From Mycolicibacter acidiphilus (GTDB taxonomy: Bacteria; Actinomycetota; Actinomycetes; Mycobacteriales; Mycobacteriaceae), in the NCBI RefSeq assembly GCF_018455725.1, contig NZ_JAHCLR010000028.1, positions 1-64,000 of the forward strand: a stretch of 64,000 bases of DNA. The letters are read 5' to 3'. The position numbers and the translations under genes were made by a program. Positions 37,885 to 46,774 of this stretch are shown here, piece by piece; the stretch's first letter is position 1, and each line of letters starts with the position of its first letter. The notes under the pieces were generated by a model. The model was not told where the DNA came from, did not search any database, and saw nothing but the letters and a program-made list of their open reading frames with translations.

Positions 37885-38799
37885 GTGACGGTGCCACTTC
37901 CTGAACCGCGCTGGATCGACGTCGCCGCCCCGGCCGTCCAACTCAAGGCGCTGACCTGGGGCGCGCCGACCGCCCCGATCGCACTGTGCCTGCACGGGTT
38001 CCCCGACACCGCCTACGGCTGGCGCAAAATCGCCCCGCGACTGGTCGCCGACGGCTGGCGGGTGGTCGCGCCGTTCCTGCGCGGTTACGCGCCGTCGTCG
38101 ATCCCGACCGACGGCAGCTATCACATCGGCGCGCTGATGGACGACGCACTGCGCGTGCGCGACGCCGCCGGCGGCACCGATCGCGACGTGGTGATCGGGC
38201 ACGACTGGGGCGCGATGACGGCCGCCGGCCTGGCCGCGATGCCCCAGAGCCCGTTCGCCAAGGCCGTGATCATGTCGGTGCCGCCCGCAGCAACGCTGCG
38301 CCCGGACCGGCTGATCGAGCGGCTCCGGCTGGCCCGGCAGCTGCCCGGGCAGGCGCTGCGCAGCTGGTACATCGGCTACTTCCAGCTGCCGCGCCTGCCG
38401 GAACTGTCCGCCCGGTGGGTGCTGCCGCTGCTGTGGCGCCGCTGGTCGCCGGGGTATCACGCCGCCGACGATCTGCGGCACGTCGAAGCCGCCATCGGCA
38501 CACCGGAGGGCTGGCACGCCGCGCTCGGACCGTACCGCGCGCTGCGCAGCGGCCGCCCGCCCGAGCCGTACGCCGACCTGCACCGATACTGGCTGACCTC
38601 ACCGCGGCTACCCAGCCTGTACCTGCACGGCCGCGACGACGGTTGCATGACAGCCGATTTCACGCGCTGGGTGGAGCAGGCGCTGCCGGTCGGCGGCGCG
38701 GTGGCCGTCGTCGACCACGCCGGACACTTCCTGCAACTCGAACAGCCCGACGAGGTGGCCGATCTGGTGCTGGACTTCATCGGCTCCGCACGCCGCTGA
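37885..38799 (+). CDS. Alpha/beta hydrolase, EphC-like epoxide hydrolase
   Basis: A 304-residue alpha/beta hydrolase. The oxyanion motif HGFPDTAYGW, the nucleophile Asp in GHDWGAM, the acid Asp near LHGRDDGCM and the catalytic His in VDHAGHFLQLEQP are visible, the pattern of soluble epoxide hydrolases. It is placed like M. tuberculosis EphC (Rv1124), upstream of the Rv1125-like gene. The GTG at 37885 is the most likely start, with a weak GGAATCGAGG upstream. It overlaps the downstream acyltransferase gene by one base. Confidence 0.8.
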   Translation: MTVPLPEPRWIDVAAPAVQLKALTWGAPTAPIALCLHGFPDTAYGWRKIAPRLVADGWRVVAPFLRGYAPSSIPTDGSYHIGALMDDALRVRDAAGGTDRDVVIGHDWGAMTAAGLAAMPQSPFAKAVIMSVPPAATLRPDRLIERLRLARQLPGQALRSWYIGYFQLPRLPELSARWVLPLLWRRWSPGYHAADDLRHVEAAIGTPEGWHAALGPYRALRSGRPPEPYADLHRYWLTSPRLPSLYLHGRDDGCMTADFTRWVEQALPVGGAVAVVDHAGHFLQLEQPDEVADLVLDFIGSARR

Positions 38800-40034
38800 T
38801 GCGCGGGCAGCGGATGGCCGCCGCCGACGCGCAGTTCTACTGGATGTCGGCGAAGCTGCCCAGCGACCAGTTCCTGCTCTACGCGTTCGCCGGGGTGCCC
38901 GATGATCCTGCTGCCGCGATCGCCACGGCGCGCGACCGAGCGCGACGCGTCCCGGACCTGACGATGCGGGTTGCCGACGCCGGCGCGCTGAGGTACCCGC
39001 GGTGGGTGCCGTCCGCCTGCTGCGCCGACGCCGTCCGGCATGAGGTCGACGACTGGGCGGGCTGTCTGGCGGCGATCGTCCGGCTCACCGAGACCCAACT
39101 CGATGCCGCGGTGGCGCCGTGGCTGCTGCATGTGTTCACCCCGGTGCACGCCATCCCCGGTCATGATGGGGCCGGCACGGTGGTGGTGCTGCAGATCGCC
39201 CACGCCCTCGCCGACGGAGCGCGAGCCTCGGCGTTGGCCGCCTGGATGTTCGGGCGTGCCGAACCGGTGCCCGCCGTCCGCGCCCCGCGACCGGGCTTGC
39301 TGCCGGTGCGTGCCGTCGGCGCCGCCCGTGCGTATCGCCGCCAGCAGGCCGACGTGGCCGCCGGCCTGCTGCCGCCGCCGGCCGGCACCCGGCCGGCGCT
39401 GTCGACCAACAACCGGCCCGACGGCCCGCGGATCGTCCGAACCCTGGTGCGCAACCGTGCGCAGTTGGGCGGGGGAACGGTCACGGTGGCGGCGCTGTCC
39501 GCGGTGGCCACCGCCCTGTCGGGCTACCTCGGCGAGCCGTGCGCCACCCTCGGCGCTGAGGTGCCGATGACCAAATCCGTTGTGCGCCAAGCCCGCAACC
39601 ACTTCGGCAATGTCTCGGTCGGCCTGCACCCGCAGTTGGACCCGCCGGAACGCAAACAGCGGATCGCCGCCGAACTGGCAGACCGCCGCCGCCGGCTGCA
39701 GCATCCCGCGGTGACCGCGTCGGATCGGGCGCTGGCGGTGGTGCCGGCTGCGCTCCTGCGTTGGGGGGCCGCCCAGTTCGACCCGCAGCTGCGCTCGGCG
39801 CAGGTGACCGGCAACACCGTGGTGTCCAGCGTGTATCGCGGGGCGGCGGATCTGCGGTTCGGCGGGATCCCGGTGCTGCTGACCGCCGGATTCCCGGCGC
39901 TGTCACCGATGATGGGCTTGACCCACGGCGTGCATGGAATCGGCGACACCGTCGTGGTCAGTGTGCACGCGTCACGGTCGGCGATCGCCGACATCGACCG
40001 ATACGTCGGACTTTTGGACGAGGCACTTCGCTGA
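38799..40034 (+). CDS. Wax ester synthase/DGAT-like acyltransferase (Rv1125-like)
   Basis: A 411-residue protein of the condensation/WS-DGAT superfamily (DUF1298 C-terminus). The usual HHxxxDG active-site motif appears as AHALADG, so the first His is replaced but the catalytic His, Asp and Gly remain. The C-terminal region has the NHFGNVSVGLHPQLD and VTGNTVVSSV segments typical of the family. It would esterify a hydroxyl with an acyl-CoA. The ATG at 38799 overlaps the epoxide hydrolase stop (TGATG); an ATG at 38814 is also possible. Confidence 0.75.
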   Translation: MRGQRMAAADAQFYWMSAKLPSDQFLLYAFAGVPDDPAAAIATARDRARRVPDLTMRVADAGALRYPRWVPSACCADAVRHEVDDWAGCLAAIVRLTETQLDAAVAPWLLHVFTPVHAIPGHDGAGTVVVLQIAHALADGARASALAAWMFGRAEPVPAVRAPRPGLLPVRAVGAARAYRRQQADVAAGLLPPPAGTRPALSTNNRPDGPRIVRTLVRNRAQLGGGTVTVAALSAVATALSGYLGEPCATLGAEVPMTKSVVRQARNHFGNVSVGLHPQLDPPERKQRIAAELADRRRRLQHPAVTASDRALAVVPAALLRWGAAQFDPQLRSAQVTGNTVVSSVYRGAADLRFGGIPVLLTAGFPALSPMMGLTHGVHGIGDTVVVSVHASRSAIADIDRYVGLLDEALR

Positions 40035-40049
40035 GCGTTAGTTTGACGT

Positions 40050-40556
40050 ATGGCTACCGACGTCGCGCTGCTGATCCTGCGTCTGGTCCTCGGGCTGACA
40101 CTGGCCGCACACGGGCTGAACAAATTCTTCGGCGGCGGCCGGATTCCCGGCACCGCGCGGTGGTTCGAGAGCATCGGTATGAAGCCCGGGCGACTGCACG
40201 CACTGGCCGCGGCCTGCACGGAGATCGCTGCGGGGCTGGGTCTGGCCGCCGGGCTGCTCACCCCGATCCCAGCGGCCGGTTTCGTCGCGCTGATGGTGGT
40301 CGCGGTCTGGACGGTGCACCGGCCGCACGGTTTCTTCGTCTTCCAGGAGGGCTGGGAGTACAACCTGGTGCTGGCGGTCAGCGCCGTGGTGGTCGCGATG
40401 CTCGGGGCCGGCCGCTTCAGCCTGGACCGTGTGCTGTTCTGCCAGGACTGGTGCGCCGGCTGGCCGGGCCTGCTGATCGCGACCGGACTCGGGTTGGCGG
40501 GCGCGATCGGACAACTGGTGCTGTTCTATCGGCCGCCGGTCAAGACGGCCGAATGA
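40050..40556 (+). CDS. DoxX family membrane protein
   Basis: A 168-residue protein with about four membrane spans and the DoxX pattern (LLILRLVLGLTLAAHGLNKFFGGG; given here as LRLVLGL and AAHGLNKFFGG). DoxX proteins are linked to quinol, thiosulfate and oxidative-stress systems. TAGTTT (40039-40044) lies 5 nt before the ATG, a borderline leaderless arrangement. The last 17 bp overlap the convergent prpR gene. Confidence 0.8.
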   Translation: MATDVALLILRLVLGLTLAAHGLNKFFGGGRIPGTARWFESIGMKPGRLHALAAACTEIAAGLGLAAGLLTPIPAAGFVALMVVAVWTVHRPHGFFVFQEGWEYNLVLAVSAVVVAMLGAGRFSLDRVLFCQDWCAGWPGLLIATGLGLAGAIGQLVLFYRPPVKTAE

Positions 40557-41964
40557 CCGGCGAATAGGGCAGTCCGCTGCTGGCGTTCTCGTCGACGACG
40601 ACGCGCCGGCCCAGGTAGGGGAATGCGCGCTGGGCGCAGTCCTCCCGCGGACAGATCTTGCAGCCCGCGCCGATCGGCACGACGGTGGTCGGGTCACCCA
40701 GTGCGACACCGGTGGAGTACACCAGCTTCTCGGCGTGCACCAGATCGCAGCCCAGCCCGATCGCGAAACTCTTGCGCTGCCCCAGGTAACCGCGGCCCTC
40801 CGGAACGGTGGTGGTGGCGATCCAGAAGTACTTGCGTCCGTCGGGCATCTCCGCGACCTGGGTGACGATCCGTCCGGGCTGGGAGAACGCATCGTGCACC
40901 ACCCACAGCGGGCAGCTGCCGCCGACCCGACTGAAGTGAAACCCGGTGGCGGACTGCCGTTTCGAGATGTTGCCGGCCTTGTCGGTGCGGACGAAGATGA
41001 ACGGCACACCGCGATGCCGCGGCCGCTGCAGGGTGGACAGCCGGTGGCACACGGTCTCGAATCCCACCTCGAAACGGCGGCCGAGCAGGTCCACGTCGTA
41101 ACGCAGTTCCCGCGCCGAGCGGTGAAACATCCGGTACGGCAGCAGAAAAGCCCCCGCGAAATAGTTCGCCAGCCCGATGCGCGCGACGTCGCGGGCCTCC
41201 GGGCTGAGCTGCTGATCGTCCGCGATGATCTCCGACATCAACTCCGACTGGGTGAGCAGTGCCAACTGGGTGGCGATCTGAAACGCGCGCTGACCGGGCA
41301 ACAGTGAGTGCGCGATCCGCAGCACCCGGGCGTCGGCGTCGAAGACCCGTTTAGCGGGGCCGTCCAACTCGTCGGAGACCACCACGGTGATCCCCAACTC
41401 TTCGGCCAGCAGCGTCGCCAACTGGCCGTCGAGGCCGCCGATCCGCATTCCGTTGCCGACGAACATCTGCTCGGCGGCCGAATCCAGCTCGTCGATGTAG
41501 TTGTTGCGGTCGTAGAAGAAATCGCGGACCTCTTCGAACGGCATCGGGCGTTGCGGAAGTTGCGAAGTCTCGGTGACCGCGTGGGACCGGTATCCCTCCA
41601 GTTCCTCGGTGGCATCCCGCAGCCGGCGGTGCATGGTGACCAGACTCTGTCCGACCGCCGGCATCCGCGCCACCAGCTCCTCGATCTCGGGATCGCTCGC
41701 CGCATGCTCACCCGCCGCCGCGGTGAACACCTCCCGCAGGTCCGCGACCAGCCGGGCATCGGAGTCCGGCGAGAAATACTGTGCGGGCAGGTCGAATCGC
41801 TCCGTGAGCACCAGCAGCACCGAGACCGTGATCGGCCGCTGGTCGTTCTCCAGCTGGTTGACGTAGCTGGTGGACAGGTTCAGGCTGCGGGCCAACGCCG
41901 CCTGCGTCAGGCCGCGTTCTTCGCGCAGCCGCCGCAGTCGTGCCCCGGAAAACATCTTCGCCAT
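40540..41964 (-). CDS. prpR: Methylcitrate cycle transcriptional regulator PrpR
   Basis: A 474-residue regulator with an N-terminal XRE helix-turn-helix (LRRLREERGLTQAALARSL, about 7-62), a ligand-binding middle domain and a C-terminal domain with cysteines GLGCDL and GCKICPREDC that hold an iron-sulfur cluster in M. tuberculosis PrpR (Rv1129c). It senses short-chain acyl-CoA (propionyl-CoA) and activates prpDC. The ATG at 41964 is set by TACTGT (minus strand, 41977-41972) with a 7-nt spacer. Divergent from prpDBC. Confidence 0.93.
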   Translation of the reverse strand: MAKMFSGARLRRLREERGLTQAALARSLNLSTSYVNQLENDQRPITVSVLLVLTERFDLPAQYFSPDSDARLVADLREVFTAAAGEHAASDPEIEELVARMPAVGQSLVTMHRRLRDATEELEGYRSHAVTETSQLPQRPMPFEEVRDFFYDRNNYIDELDSAAEQMFVGNGMRIGGLDGQLATLLAEELGITVVVSDELDGPAKRVFDADARVLRIAHSLLPGQRAFQIATQLALLTQSELMSEIIADDQQLSPEARDVARIGLANYFAGAFLLPYRMFHRSARELRYDVDLLGRRFEVGFETVCHRLSTLQRPRHRGVPFIFVRTDKAGNISKRQSATGFHFSRVGGSCPLWVVHDAFSQPGRIVTQVAEMPDGRKYFWIATTTVPEGRGYLGQRKSFAIGLGCDLVHAEKLVYSTGVALGDPTTVVPIGAGCKICPREDCAQRAFPYLGRRVVVDENASSGLPYSPVIRPS

Positions 41965-41971
41965 TGTCGAC

Positions 41972-41977
41972 ACAGTA
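41972..41977 (-). promoter_or_regulatory. -10 element of prpR
   Basis: TACTGT on the minus strand, 7 nt upstream of the prpR ATG at 41964. This is the same hexamer as the prpD -10 element on the other strand. Confidence 0.55.
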
Positions 41978-41999
41978 CCCAACGGGTGCATTCACAACA

Positions 42000-42007
42000 T
42001 TTGCAAA
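42000..42007. promoter_or_regulatory. RamB/PrpR-type operator TTTGCAAA
   Basis: TTTGCAAA, the palindromic core bound by RamB/PrpR-family regulators, lies in the prpR-prpD intergenic region, 65 bp upstream of the prpD -10 element and 23 bp upstream of the prpR -10 element. This is a suitable place to activate prpD and autoregulate prpR. Confidence 0.65.
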
Positions 42008-42071
42008 CGCTGGCGAATGAGGACGCATAAATACGCTTCTACAGGTGATTTCGGGGTTCAGATTTCGGGCG

Positions 42072-42084
42072 TACTGTGCGAAAT
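42072..42084 (+). promoter_or_regulatory. -10 element for a leaderless prpDBC mRNA
   Basis: TACTGT (42072-42077) plus 7 nt leads to the ATG at 42085, the start that gives the same N-terminus (MLMHSVR) as the M. tuberculosis protein. Confidence 0.65.
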
Positions 42085-43602
42085 ATGTTGATGCACTCCG
42101 TTCGAACACACCGCAGCGCAGAGGATTTCCCCCGCACCGAGCAACTCGCCTGGAAGATCGCGGAGGTCGCCGTCGACCCGGTCACGGTGCCCGCCGAGAC
42201 CGAGGCCATGGTGATCAACCGGATCATCGACAACGCGGCCGTCAGCGCCGCCTCGGCGGTGCGCCGCCCGGTGACGGTGGCCCGGCAGCAGGCACTGGCG
42301 CACCCCGCCCATCCGGATAAGTCCGGCGGCGCCCAGGTATTCGGTGTGCCGGGCAGCTACTCCGCGGAGTGGGCCGCCTGGGCCAACGGGGTCGCGGTAC
42401 GCGAACTGGACTTCCACGACACGTTCCTGGCTGCCGAGTACTCCCACCCCGGCGACAACATTCCGCCGCTGGTCGCCGTCGCCCAGCAACTCGGGGTCTC
42501 CGGCGCCGACCTGATCCGCGGACTGGCCACCGCCTACGAGATCCAAATCGACCTGGTCAAGGGAATGTGCCTGCACGAGCACAAGATCGACCACGTCGCC
42601 CACCTCGGCCCGTCGGCAGCCGCCGGGATCGGCACCATGCTCGGGTTGGACACCGAGACCATCTACCAGGCGATCGGCCAGGCGTTGCACTTGACCACCG
42701 CCACCCGCCAGTCCCGCAAGGGGCTGATCTCCAGCTGGAAGGCGTTCGCCCCGGCCCACGCCGGCAAGATCGCGATCGAGGCGATCGACCGGGCGATGCG
42801 CGGCGAGGGCGCACCGGCACCGATCTGGGAGGGCGAGGACGGTGTCATCGCCTGGCTGCTGTCCGGGCCGGACCACACCTACCGGATCCCGCTGCCCGGC
42901 CCCGGCGAAGCCAAACGGGCGATCCTCGACAGCTACACCAAAGAGCACTCGGCGGAGTATCAGAGTCAGGCGCCGATCGACTTGGCCCGCCGGATGCGGG
43001 GGCGCATCGGCGATCTGGATCAGGTCGCGACGATCGTGCTGCACACCAGCCACCACACCCACTACGTGATCGGCACCGGTTCCGGTGATCCGCAGAAGTT
43101 CGATCCGGACGCCTCGCGAGAGACCCTGGACCACTCGCTGCCCTACATCTTCGCGGTCGCCCTGCAGGACGGCAGCTGGCACCACGAGCGGTCCTACGCA
43201 CCGGAGCGGGCGCACCGGCCCGACACGATCGAGTTGTGGCACAAGATCTCCACCGTCGAGGACCCGGAGTGGACCCGGCGCTACCACTCGACCGACCCGG
43301 CCGAGAAGGCGTTCGGCGCCCGCGCGGAGGTCACGCTGAAGAACGGTGAGGTGATCTCCGACGAACTCGCGGTCGCGGACGCCCACCCGCTCGGCGCAAG
43401 GCCGTTCGCCCGCCCGCAGTACGTACACAAGTTCACCGAACTCGCCGAGGGGGTGGTGGATCCGGCTGAGCAGCAACGGTTCCTGGCCGTCGCCGAGGGC
43501 ATCGCCGAGGCGAAAGCCGGCGAGCTGGGGGCGCTGAACCTGCTGGTGGACCCGCGAGTGCTGGACAAGGCGCCGACGACCCCGCCCGGGATCTTCCGGT
43601 GA
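42085..43602 (+). CDS. prpD: 2-Methylcitrate dehydratase
   Basis: A 505-residue MmgE/PrpD enzyme that dehydrates 2-methylcitrate in the methylcitrate cycle, which oxidises propionyl-CoA from odd-chain fatty acids and cholesterol to pyruvate. It is highly similar to Rv1130 along its length ([58 protein letters not shown]). The ATG at 42085 follows a leaderless promoter; an in-frame GTG at 42076 lies inside the -10 element. It overlaps prpB by four bases. Confidence 0.96.
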   Translation: MLMHSVRTHRSAEDFPRTEQLAWKIAEVAVDPVTVPAETEAMVINRIIDNAAVSAASAVRRPVTVARQQALAHPAHPDKSGGAQVFGVPGSYSAEWAAWANGVAVRELDFHDTFLAAEYSHPGDNIPPLVAVAQQLGVSGADLIRGLATAYEIQIDLVKGMCLHEHKIDHVAHLGPSAAAGIGTMLGLDTETIYQAIGQALHLTTATRQSRKGLISSWKAFAPAHAGKIAIEAIDRAMRGEGAPAPIWEGEDGVIAWLLSGPDHTYRIPLPGPGEAKRAILDSYTKEHSAEYQSQAPIDLARRMRGRIGDLDQVATIVLHTSHHTHYVIGTGSGDPQKFDPDASRETLDHSLPYIFAVALQDGSWHHERSYAPERAHRPDTIELWHKISTVEDPEWTRRYHSTDPAEKAFGARAEVTLKNGEVISDELAVADAHPLGARPFARPQYVHKFTELAEGVVDPAEQQRFLAVAEGIAEAKAGELGALNLLVDPRVLDKAPTTPPGIFR

Positions 43603-44513
43603 GCGGTCTGCTGGGCGCCGCCGCCAGCCCCGCGGAGAAGCGGTCCCGGTTCCGGGCGGGGTTGAACTCGGGCCGGCTGCAACGGTTCCCGGGTGCGTTC
43701 TCCCCGCTGGTGGCCAAACTGATCGGCGAGATCGGCTTCGAGGGTGTCTACGTCTCCGGTGCGGTGCTGTCGGCGGACCTGGGCCTGCCGGACATCGGGC
43801 TGACGACGCTGACCGAGGTCGCAGGCCGCGGCGGGCAGATCGCCGCGGTCACCGACCTGCCCGCGCTGATCGACGCCGACACCGGGTTCGGTGAGCCGAT
43901 GAGTGCGGCGCGCACCGTCACCGTGCTCGAGGACGCCGGCCTGGCCGGCTGTCACCTGGAGGACCAGGTGAATCCGAAGCGGTGCGGGCACCTCGACGGC
44001 AAAGCCGTTGTGCCGGCAGCTGAGATGGTCAAGCGGCTGCGGGCGGCGATCACCGCACGCCGCGATCCCAACTTCGTGATCTGCGCGCGCACCGACGCCG
44101 CCGGCATCGAGGGTCTCGACGCGGCGATCGACCGGGCCAAGGCTTACGCCGACGCCGGCGCGGACATGATCTTCACCGAGGCGCTGTCCGGTCCGGCGGA
44201 GTTCGAGCGGTTCCGCGGCGCGGTCGACGTGCCGCTGCTGGCCAACATGACCGAGTTCGGCAAGTCGGAGCTGCTGACCGCGGCGCAACTCGGCGACCTG
44301 GGCTACAACGTGGTGATCTACCCGGTCACCACGCTGCGGCTGGCGATGTTCGCCGTCGAATCCGGTCTGCGGGAAATCGATTCCGCGGGAACCCAATCCG
44401 GTCTGCTGGATCAGATGCAGCACCGCAGCCGGCTCTACGAGCTGCTGCGCTACGCCGAATACAACAAGTTCGACGACGACATCTTCAACTTCACGTTAGG
44501 AGCTTCGCAGTGA
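43599..44513 (+). CDS. prpB: 2-Methylisocitrate lyase
   Basis: A 304-residue isocitrate-lyase-superfamily enzyme that cleaves 2-methylisocitrate to pyruvate and succinate. The catalytic KRCGH loop and the DADTGFG and LEDQV metal-binding segments are present. The GTG start overlaps the prpD stop (GTGA). M. tuberculosis lacks prpB and uses isocitrate lyase for this step, so this organism has the complete dedicated cycle. It overlaps prpC by four bases in the same way. Confidence 0.94.
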   Translation: MSGLLGAAASPAEKRSRFRAGLNSGRLQRFPGAFSPLVAKLIGEIGFEGVYVSGAVLSADLGLPDIGLTTLTEVAGRGGQIAAVTDLPALIDADTGFGEPMSAARTVTVLEDAGLAGCHLEDQVNPKRCGHLDGKAVVPAAEMVKRLRAAITARRDPNFVICARTDAAGIEGLDAAIDRAKAYADAGADMIFTEALSGPAEFERFRGAVDVPLLANMTEFGKSELLTAAQLGDLGYNVVIYPVTTLRLAMFAVESGLREIDSAGTQSGLLDQMQHRSRLYELLRYAEYNKFDDDIFNFTLGASQ

Positions 44514-45643
44514 CGTCACTCGCCCCCGCCGAACCGCACATCTACAAGGGACTGGCCGGCGTGGTCGTCGACACCACCGCGATCTCCAAGGTGGTGCCCG
44601 AGACCAACTCCCTGACCTACCGCGGCTATCCGGTGCAGGATCTGGCCGCGCACTGCAGCTTCGAGCAGGTCGCCTATCTGCTCTGGCACGGCGAACTGCC
44701 CTCGGACGCCGAACTGGCGCTGTTCAGCCAGCGTGAGCGCGCCAACCGCCGGGTGGACCAGTCGCTGCTGGCGCTGCTGGCCAAGCTGCCCGACACCTGC
44801 CACCCGATGGACGTCGTGCGCACCGCGATCAGCTACCTGGGTGCCGAGGATCCCGCCGAGGATGACTGCACCGAACCGGCGAACGTCGCCAAGGCACTGC
44901 GGATGTTCGCGGTGCTACCGACCATTGTCGCGGTCGACATGCGCCGTCGCCGTGGGCTCGAACCGATCGCCCCGCACAGTCATCTCGGCTACGCGCAGAA
45001 CTTCCTGCGGATGTGCTTCGGTGAGGTGCCCGACCCGGTGGTCGTCTCGGCGTTCGAGCAGTCGATGATCCTGTACGCCGAACACGGTTTCAACGCCTCG
45101 ACGTTCGCCGCCCGGGTGGTCACCTCCACCCAGTCCGACATCTACAGCGCGGTGACCGCGGCGATCGGAGCCCTCAAGGGTTCGCTGCACGGCGGGGCCA
45201 ACGAAGCCGTCATGCACGACATGATTGAGATCGGCGACGCCGGCAAGGCCGCGGAATGGTTGCACGGCAAGCTGTCCCGCAAAGAGAAGGTGATGGGCTT
45301 CGGGCACCGGGTGTACAAGCACGGCGACTCGCGGGTGCCCACTATGAAGCAGGCGTTGATCCGCGTCGCCGCTGATCGTGACGGCGGACGCTGGCTGGAC
45401 ATCTACCGGGTGCTGGAAACGGAGATGTTCAACGCCACCGGTATCAAGCCCAACCTGGATTTCCCGACCGGCCCCGCCTACTACCTGATGGGCTTCGACA
45501 TCCCCATGTTCACACCGCTGTTCGTGATGAGCCGGGTGGTGGGCTGGACCGCCCACGTCATCGAGCAGACCGCGGCCAACGCGCTGATCCGGCCGCTGAG
45601 CGCCTACTCCGGCCGGCCGCAGCGCACGGTGAAGGTGGTCTGA
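44510..45643 (+). CDS. prpC: 2-Methylcitrate synthase
   Basis: A 377-residue citrate-synthase-family enzyme that condenses propionyl-CoA with oxaloacetate. Catalytic elements are visible: GSLHGGANEAV (His), VMGFGHRVYKHGDSR (His), and the Asp in GIKPNLDFPTGP. It matches Rv1131 (GltA1/PrpC). The GTG at 44510 overlaps the prpB stop, so all three genes are translationally coupled and should be made in proportion. Confidence 0.95.
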   Translation: MTSLAPAEPHIYKGLAGVVVDTTAISKVVPETNSLTYRGYPVQDLAAHCSFEQVAYLLWHGELPSDAELALFSQRERANRRVDQSLLALLAKLPDTCHPMDVVRTAISYLGAEDPAEDDCTEPANVAKALRMFAVLPTIVAVDMRRRRGLEPIAPHSHLGYAQNFLRMCFGEVPDPVVVSAFEQSMILYAEHGFNASTFAARVVTSTQSDIYSAVTAAIGALKGSLHGGANEAVMHDMIEIGDAGKAAEWLHGKLSRKEKVMGFGHRVYKHGDSRVPTMKQALIRVAADRDGGRWLDIYRVLETEMFNATGIKPNLDFPTGPAYYLMGFDIPMFTPLFVMSRVVGWTAHVIEQTAANALIRPLSAYSGRPQRTVKVV

Positions 45644-45647
45644 GGGG

Positions 45648-46613
45648 TTAGCCTGTGGCCGCGACGCGGGCGGCGGCCGCCCGCTTCGCGTCGCGCTCCA
45701 GCAGGTGCGCCCGGCGCTCCTCGAAGCGGACGACGTCGCTCTGCAGCTTGTCCAGGAACTCGCCCAGCTCGTTGCGGTACTGGTCGCCGCGCGCGCTGAA
45801 ATCGTTGCGCTCGAACACCTTCCACGTCCGCAACAGCGGCATGAGCACCTCGTCGAGGTGCTGGCGCAGATCGTAGATGCCGTGTTTGACCATCAGCACA
45901 CCGTTGCGCCGCCAGTCGCGCATCCCGCGGCCGGGCATATCGAACTCCCGGATCACCTTGGTCACCGCCTCGATGGCCTGATCCGGCGCCAGGTTGAACC
46001 CCGCCTCCAGGATGTTGCGGTAGAACACCGCGTGCAGGTTCTCGTCCTGCGCGATCCGCTTGAGCATGGTGTCGGCGATCGTGTCGTTGCAGACCCGGCC
46101 GGTCTGCCGGTGGGTGATCCGGGTGGCCACCTCTTGGACCGTGACGTAGGCGAGCTGGATGAGCAGTCCCTCGAACTCCTCCGGCGCGTGCACACCGCGG
46201 GCCACGTGCTCCATCCGGTCGATCTCCAACTGCACCGGGTCGACGCTGCGGGTCACCACCAGGTAGTCGCGGATTGCGATGCTGTGCCGGTTCTCCTCGG
46301 CCGTCCACCGGCCGACCCAGGTTCCCCAGGCGCCGTCCACCGACAGGTTCTCGCCGATGTAGCGGTGATAGGACGGCAGGTTGTCCTCGGTCAGCAGGTT
46401 GGTGACCATCGCGACGCGGGCGACCTCGGAGAGCTTCGACTGGCTCTCGATCCAGTCCCGCCCGCCGAGCGCGGCGAAGTTGCGACCGTCGCCCCACGGC
46501 ACGTAGTCGTGCGGATTCCAGGCTGCGGTGATCGCCAGATGGCGGTTCAAGGAGTCGGCGACGACCGGCTCCAGCTCAGTGAGCAGTTCAGCCTGGGTCA
46601 AGTCCTTGACCAT
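45648..46613 (-). CDS. DesA1-like acyl-ACP desaturase
   Basis: A 321-residue soluble acyl-ACP desaturase paralogue, closer to DesA1 (Rv0824c) than to the DesA2 in this window (LTQAELLTELEPVV, HDYVPWGDGRNFAALGG, VTNLLTEDNLPSYHR). Diiron motifs are EENRHSIAIRDYL and DENLHAVFYR. It would introduce a double bond into ACP-bound fatty acid or meromycolate chains. The start is uncertain: ATG 46613 (MVKDLTQ) is preferred by family alignment, ATG 46625 is an alternative. It is divergent from an acyl-CoA dehydrogenase gene and convergent with prpC (4 nt). Confidence 0.85.
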   Translation of the reverse strand: MVKDLTQAELLTELEPVVADSLNRHLAITAAWNPHDYVPWGDGRNFAALGGRDWIESQSKLSEVARVAMVTNLLTEDNLPSYHRYIGENLSVDGAWGTWVGRWTAEENRHSIAIRDYLVVTRSVDPVQLEIDRMEHVARGVHAPEEFEGLLIQLAYVTVQEVATRITHRQTGRVCNDTIADTMLKRIAQDENLHAVFYRNILEAGFNLAPDQAIEAVTKVIREFDMPGRGMRDWRRNGVLMVKHGIYDLRQHLDEVLMPLLRTWKVFERNDFSARGDQYRNELGEFLDKLQSDVVRFEERRAHLLERDAKRAAAARVAATG

Positions 46614-46718
46614 CAATGTCCCCATTTTCGTTACGGCGTTCAGCCGTTTGGCCCCCTCGACGAGGCTACACGTGCTAGAGCTTAGGGCCACCTTCCCGCG
46701 CCGGGTGATACCGCGGGT

Positions 46719-46739
46719 ACTGTGCGCGACGATCGTCGC
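46719..46739 (+). promoter_or_regulatory. Promoter/operator upstream of the acyl-CoA dehydrogenase gene
   Basis: A -10 candidate TACTGT (46719-46724) is followed immediately by GCGACGATCGTCGC (46726-46739), a perfect 14-bp palindrome that would cover the transcription start. The acyl-CoA dehydrogenase start is 35 bp downstream. It may be the site of a repressor not encoded here. Confidence 0.45.
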
Positions 46740-46774
46740 ACCTGCTGCGGCCGTGACCAAATCTGGAGGTAGCC

